DNA from: Rhodobacteraceae bacterium Alg231-04
GTDB taxonomy: Bacteria > Pseudomonadota > Alphaproteobacteria > Rhodobacterales > Rhodobacteraceae
Length of the DNA: 64,000 nucleotides
Reading direction: 5' to 3'
Assembly (NCBI GenBank): GCA_900143635.1
Contig: FREY01000011.1
Span: 62,003 to 126,002, forward strand
The notes beneath the pieces were generated by a model. That model was not told the DNA's origin, did no database searches, and saw only the letters and a list, made by a program, of their open reading frames with translations. Positions 61,856 to 64,000 of this stretch are shown one piece after another. Within the stretch, counting starts at the first letter, position 1. Each line of letters begins with the position of its first letter. The position numbers and the translations under genes are program-made.

Positions 61856-62398
61856 ATGCTGATGTCGTCGCGCAAGTGCCGCTGTTGCGGCGCTACCTTT
61901 GCGCAATTGCTAAGCCTGGCCTGCGACCGCCCCGACATGGCACCCGAAGACCTGCCGGTGCAGGACAATTCCGCCATTCTGGCCGAAGGCGGCGACATCC
62001 TGACCGAAGATTTCTGCCGGGTTGGTGATTTCTACTTCCTGCGCGCGGTTCTGGCGGTTCCCCTGTCGGGCACCGACGGCAACGAATTCATTCTCGGCAC
62101 CTGGGCCAGCGTCAGCGACGAGGTTTTCAGAAATTACCTCGACCAGTTTGAGCTGCGCGAAATGGCCGAGATGGACCCGGCCCCCGCCTGGCTGTCCAAT
62201 GCCATCCCACCCGGTCACCCGGAACCGGCGGCCTGTATGCTGCATCTGCAGGATGGCGGCGAATACCCCGAGCTGAAGATCTCAGAAGGCAGCCATCCGC
62301 TGCATGCCCTGCAAAAGCACGGCGCCCAGCTGGAAGAGCTGCTCGAGCTGCTGCATGCCTATGGCCACGATCTGCCTTCGCTGGTCTACGATTCCTGA
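61856..62398 (+). CDS. DUF2199 domain protein
   Basis: 180 residues. KCRCCGATFAQLLSLACDRP is the cysteine-rich start of DUF2199; ILTEDFCRVGDFYFLRAVLA and EFILGTWASVSDEVFRNYLD follow. The ATG at 61856 is given. A TTG at 61835 is possible and would add seven residues. Cytosolic, probably binds zinc through the C-x-C-C pattern. Function unknown. It follows purF by 165 bp. Confidence 0.85.
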   Translation: MLMSSRKCRCCGATFAQLLSLACDRPDMAPEDLPVQDNSAILAEGGDILTEDFCRVGDFYFLRAVLAVPLSGTDGNEFILGTWASVSDEVFRNYLDQFELREMAEMDPAPAWLSNAIPPGHPEPAACMLHLQDGGEYPELKISEGSHPLHALQKHGAQLEELLELLHAYGHDLPSLVYDS

Positions 62399-62654
62399 CC
62401 CGGCAGCTTCGAACCGGTTTCAAGATGTGACCGCCGCCCTTGCACCCAATGCATATCTTTGGGCGGCGCTCCGCTCAGTTCGGACCCTCTGCGCGGCACC
62501 CTGCCGATGCGATGACCCCCTCGCTCTGGCCTGCGGCGCGCCACACTGCTAGTCGAAGCCGCCAGCAGAGACCGCCATAAGGTCTCATCATCCCATTCCG
62601 AAAATGATCAAGCCCGGCCGCCCCTGTCCACGGCGGCCGACGGAGCCCTTTGCC

Positions 62655-62918
62655 ATGTCCAATACCGCAGATCCCGCCGCGCGGGTCGCCACCGCCGCCA
62701 CCCAGTCCGGCGCCCTGAACCGCAGCACAACGACGCTGATCGGCGTGTTTGGCCCCGAACAGGACATGCAGGCGATGATGCGCATGTCCGGTGGCGCGGT
62801 GCGACGGGTGAAACGCGGCGCCTCGGTTGCCGGGGGCAAGGTGGTTGCCATCGATGCCAAGGGCTTAATTCTGCAAAAAGGTGGCGATACGGTGCGGCTT
62901 GTTATCCCCGGCGGCTGA
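62655..62918 (+). CDS. Small protein with GspC/PilP-like fold
   Basis: 87 residues. STTTLIGVFGPEQDMQAMMR, VRRVKRGASVAGGKVVAIDA and GLILQKGGDTVRLVIPG form the pattern of the small homology-region domain of GspC/PilP (Y-x-V-G-D-x-V...G-x-V-x-x-I). No signal peptide or membrane anchor is present, unlike GspC. The start follows GGAGCCC. Function unknown. It lies 42 bp before the SDR gene and is probably co-transcribed. Confidence 0.68.
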   Translation: MSNTADPAARVATAATQSGALNRSTTTLIGVFGPEQDMQAMMRMSGGAVRRVKRGASVAGGKVVAIDAKGLILQKGGDTVRLVIPGG

Positions 62919-62960
62919 CAACCCTTGACGCCGCGCGGGCCGCACCGCACAAGGCTGGCC

Positions 62961-63611
62961 ATGACACAGCTTGCTCTTATCACTGGCGCCTCGCGCGGGC
63001 TGGGCTCGGCCCTGGCCGAAGCCCTCGCGCCCACGCATCACATTATCGCCGTTGCCCGCACCACCGGTGCGCTGGAAGAACTCGACGACCGCATCAAAGC
63101 GGCCGGCGGCACCGCCACGCTGGCGCCCATGGACATCACCGTTCCGGACGCCATGGCCACCCTCTGCCGCGGCATCCACGACCGCTGGGGCAAGCTCGAC
63201 CTCTGGATCCACACCGCGATCCACGCCGCGCCCCTGAGCCCAGTGAATTTCGTCGCCGCCAAGGACTGGCAAAAATCTTTGGCCGTGAACGCCACCGCGC
63301 CTTCCGTCCTTATTCCCTACGTCGCACCGCTGCTGGGCCAAGAGGGTCAGGCCGTGTTCTTTGACGATCCGCGTGCGGGCGAAAAATTCTTCGGCGCCTA
63401 TGCGGCCAGCAAAGCCGCGCAAATGTCGCTGGCAAAAAGCTGGCAGGCCGAAACTGCGAAAACCGGCCCGCGTGTTCAGATCCTGGACCCCAAGCCCATG
63501 CCAACAGGCCTGCGCGCCCGTTTCTTCCCCGGCGAAGACCGCAATGCGCTGACCCCGGCCCAGGACGAAGCCGCCCGCCTGCTGCCGCAGATTCTTAACG
63601 CGGCCTCTTAG
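62961..63611 (+). CDS. Short-chain dehydrogenase/reductase-like protein
   Basis: 216 residues. ALITGASRGLGSALAEALA is the T-G-x3-G-x-G nucleotide loop; PMDITVPDA the adenine loop; AYAASKAAQ the Y-x-x-x-K pair. The catalytic serine normally about 13 residues before the tyrosine is absent: the segment reads VFFDDPRAGEKFF. It may therefore be a regulatory or nucleotide-sensing protein rather than an active dehydrogenase. Co-directional with the small upstream gene. Confidence 0.88.
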   Translation: MTQLALITGASRGLGSALAEALAPTHHIIAVARTTGALEELDDRIKAAGGTATLAPMDITVPDAMATLCRGIHDRWGKLDLWIHTAIHAAPLSPVNFVAAKDWQKSLAVNATAPSVLIPYVAPLLGQEGQAVFFDDPRAGEKFFGAYAASKAAQMSLAKSWQAETAKTGPRVQILDPKPMPTGLRARFFPGEDRNALTPAQDEAARLLPQILNAAS

Positions 63612-63628
63612 GGGGGCATTGATCCGGC

Positions 63629-63711
63629 TTCATCTGGCCAGAAATATCCAGCGCCCCGGTGGCGCCGCTTTCGCGGCCTGCCTCCGACGGGGATATTTTC
63701 AGCCAGATGAA
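63629..63711. repeat. Inverted pair of the dispersed element before surE
   Basis: TTCATCTGGCCAGAAATATC (63629, minus orientation) and GGATATTTTCAGCCAGATGA (63691, plus orientation) are 18 of 21 identical when one is reversed, with GCGCC-rich DNA between. They form a long inverted repeat with a 41-bp spacer between the SDR gene and surE. These are the clearest copies of the GGATATTT...CCAGATGAA form. Confidence 0.82.
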
Positions 63712-63860
63712 AGGGATCACCGCGTCCGGGCGCAGCACAGCTGCCACAATTTCCGCGCGCAAACCCGGCCCCGCCCTGCCAACGCTTGCTCCGATGGGCC
63801 TGCCCGCCTATTCAAGGCAAAACCCCATCCGAGGGGAAACTGACGGGCAAAGGGCAGATC

Positions 63861-64000
63861 ATGCGCATCCTGATCACCAATGACGACGGCATCAGCGCCC
63901 CCGGCCTGATGGTGCTGGAAGATATCGCCACCGAACTGGCCGGTCCCGACGGCGAAGTCTGGACCGTGGCACCGGCGTTTGAGCAATCCGGCGTTGGCCA
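63861..64000 (+). CDS. surE: 5'/3'-nucleotidase SurE, N-terminal part
   Basis: [20 protein letters not shown] begins the gene. N-D-D-G is the SurE metal motif. About 46 residues are visible ([15 protein letters not shown] is the last), the rest is beyond the window. AAAGGGCAG precedes the start. It removes phosphate from nucleoside monophosphates; in many bacteria it is adjacent to pcm. Confidence 0.95.
   Translation, partial: MRILITNDDGISAPGLMVLEDIATELAGPDGEVWTVAPAFEQSGVG

Noticed and set aside
1-64000. CRISPR array, prophage, insertion sequence, tRNA or rRNA
   Set aside because: No regularly spaced direct repeats, transposase, integrase, phage structural genes, tRNA T-loop/acceptor patterns or rRNA sequence were seen by eye.

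Overview
The window is a GC-rich, densely coded stretch of chromosome from an alphaproteobacterium. Gene content and order point to the Rhodobacteraceae, most likely a marine Roseobacter-group organism (Phaeobacter/Leisingera/Ruegeria-like). The main pointers are the pccB...pccA...mcm propionyl-CoA cluster with a PccR-type regulator, a betI/BCCT/betB/betA choline cluster, a stand-alone Hint-like protein, a DUF1127 gene beside a LysR gene, and a dispersed intergenic element of the form GGATATTT...CAGATGAA. No rRNA, tRNA, insertion sequence, prophage or CRISPR array was seen. The one clear structural RNA is RNase P RNA (rnpB). This is mostly ordinary chromosome; the interesting signals are in regulatory DNA and in a few atypical proteins.

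Layout. 1-2.7 kb: an exo-endonuclease-like protein (cut by the left edge), a TerB/DnaJ protein, a GNAT acetyltransferase and a glyoxalase-like protein, all on the minus strand. 2.9-16.5 kb: propionate assimilation, with methylmalonyl-CoA mutase, a sulfotransferase-like protein, small lipoproteins, pccA, further small conserved genes, pccB, an MFS exporter and pccR. TTTGCAAA-type boxes lie before both pccB and pccR, matching control by PccR. 16.6-22.5 kb: choline to glycine betaine, with betA, betB and a BCCT transporter on the minus strand and betI divergent. Between betB and betA is a perfect 21-bp hairpin whose loop is a canonical G-quadruplex motif.

22.6-28.3 kb: a secreted hypothetical, DMT and LysE exporters, an ArgP-like regulator, a nitroreductase carrying the substrate residues of iodotyrosine deiodinase, a membrane ClpP-like protein and a YebC protein. 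28.4-37.8 kb: two SLC13/TrkA-C permeases around a glutamine amidotransferase and a META protein, then a DMT transporter, a YmdB-like phosphodiesterase, a universal stress protein, 5-formyl-THF cyclo-ligase and MgtE. 37.9-42.5 kb: guanine deaminase and 8-oxoguanine deaminase in convergent orientation around a CAP-domain gene, then a HisN-type phosphatase and an XRE regulator. 42.8-47.8 kb: a quinone oxidoreductase, a LysR/DUF1127 pair, a Bax-inhibitor-1 protein, two GNATs and rpmG.

48-53.5 kb: small secreted or membrane proteins, rnpB, an AmpD-like amidase that appears to need a CTG start, an excalibur lipoprotein, gatA and gatC. 53.7-64 kb: UPF0173 hydrolase, tag, radA, cvpA, then an hxlR/SnoaL/Hint block between cvpA and purF, followed by purF, a DUF2199 protein, a small GspC/PilP-like protein, an SDR without its usual serine, and the start of surE.

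The clearest functional unit is the methylmalonyl-CoA route: PccAB carboxylates propionyl-CoA, mutase makes succinyl-CoA, and PccR adjusts expression. The epimerase is not in the window. The second is osmoprotectant synthesis: BCCT uptake, BetA, BetB and BetI. Family names come from reading the translations without database searches, so the small conserved genes remain of unknown function.
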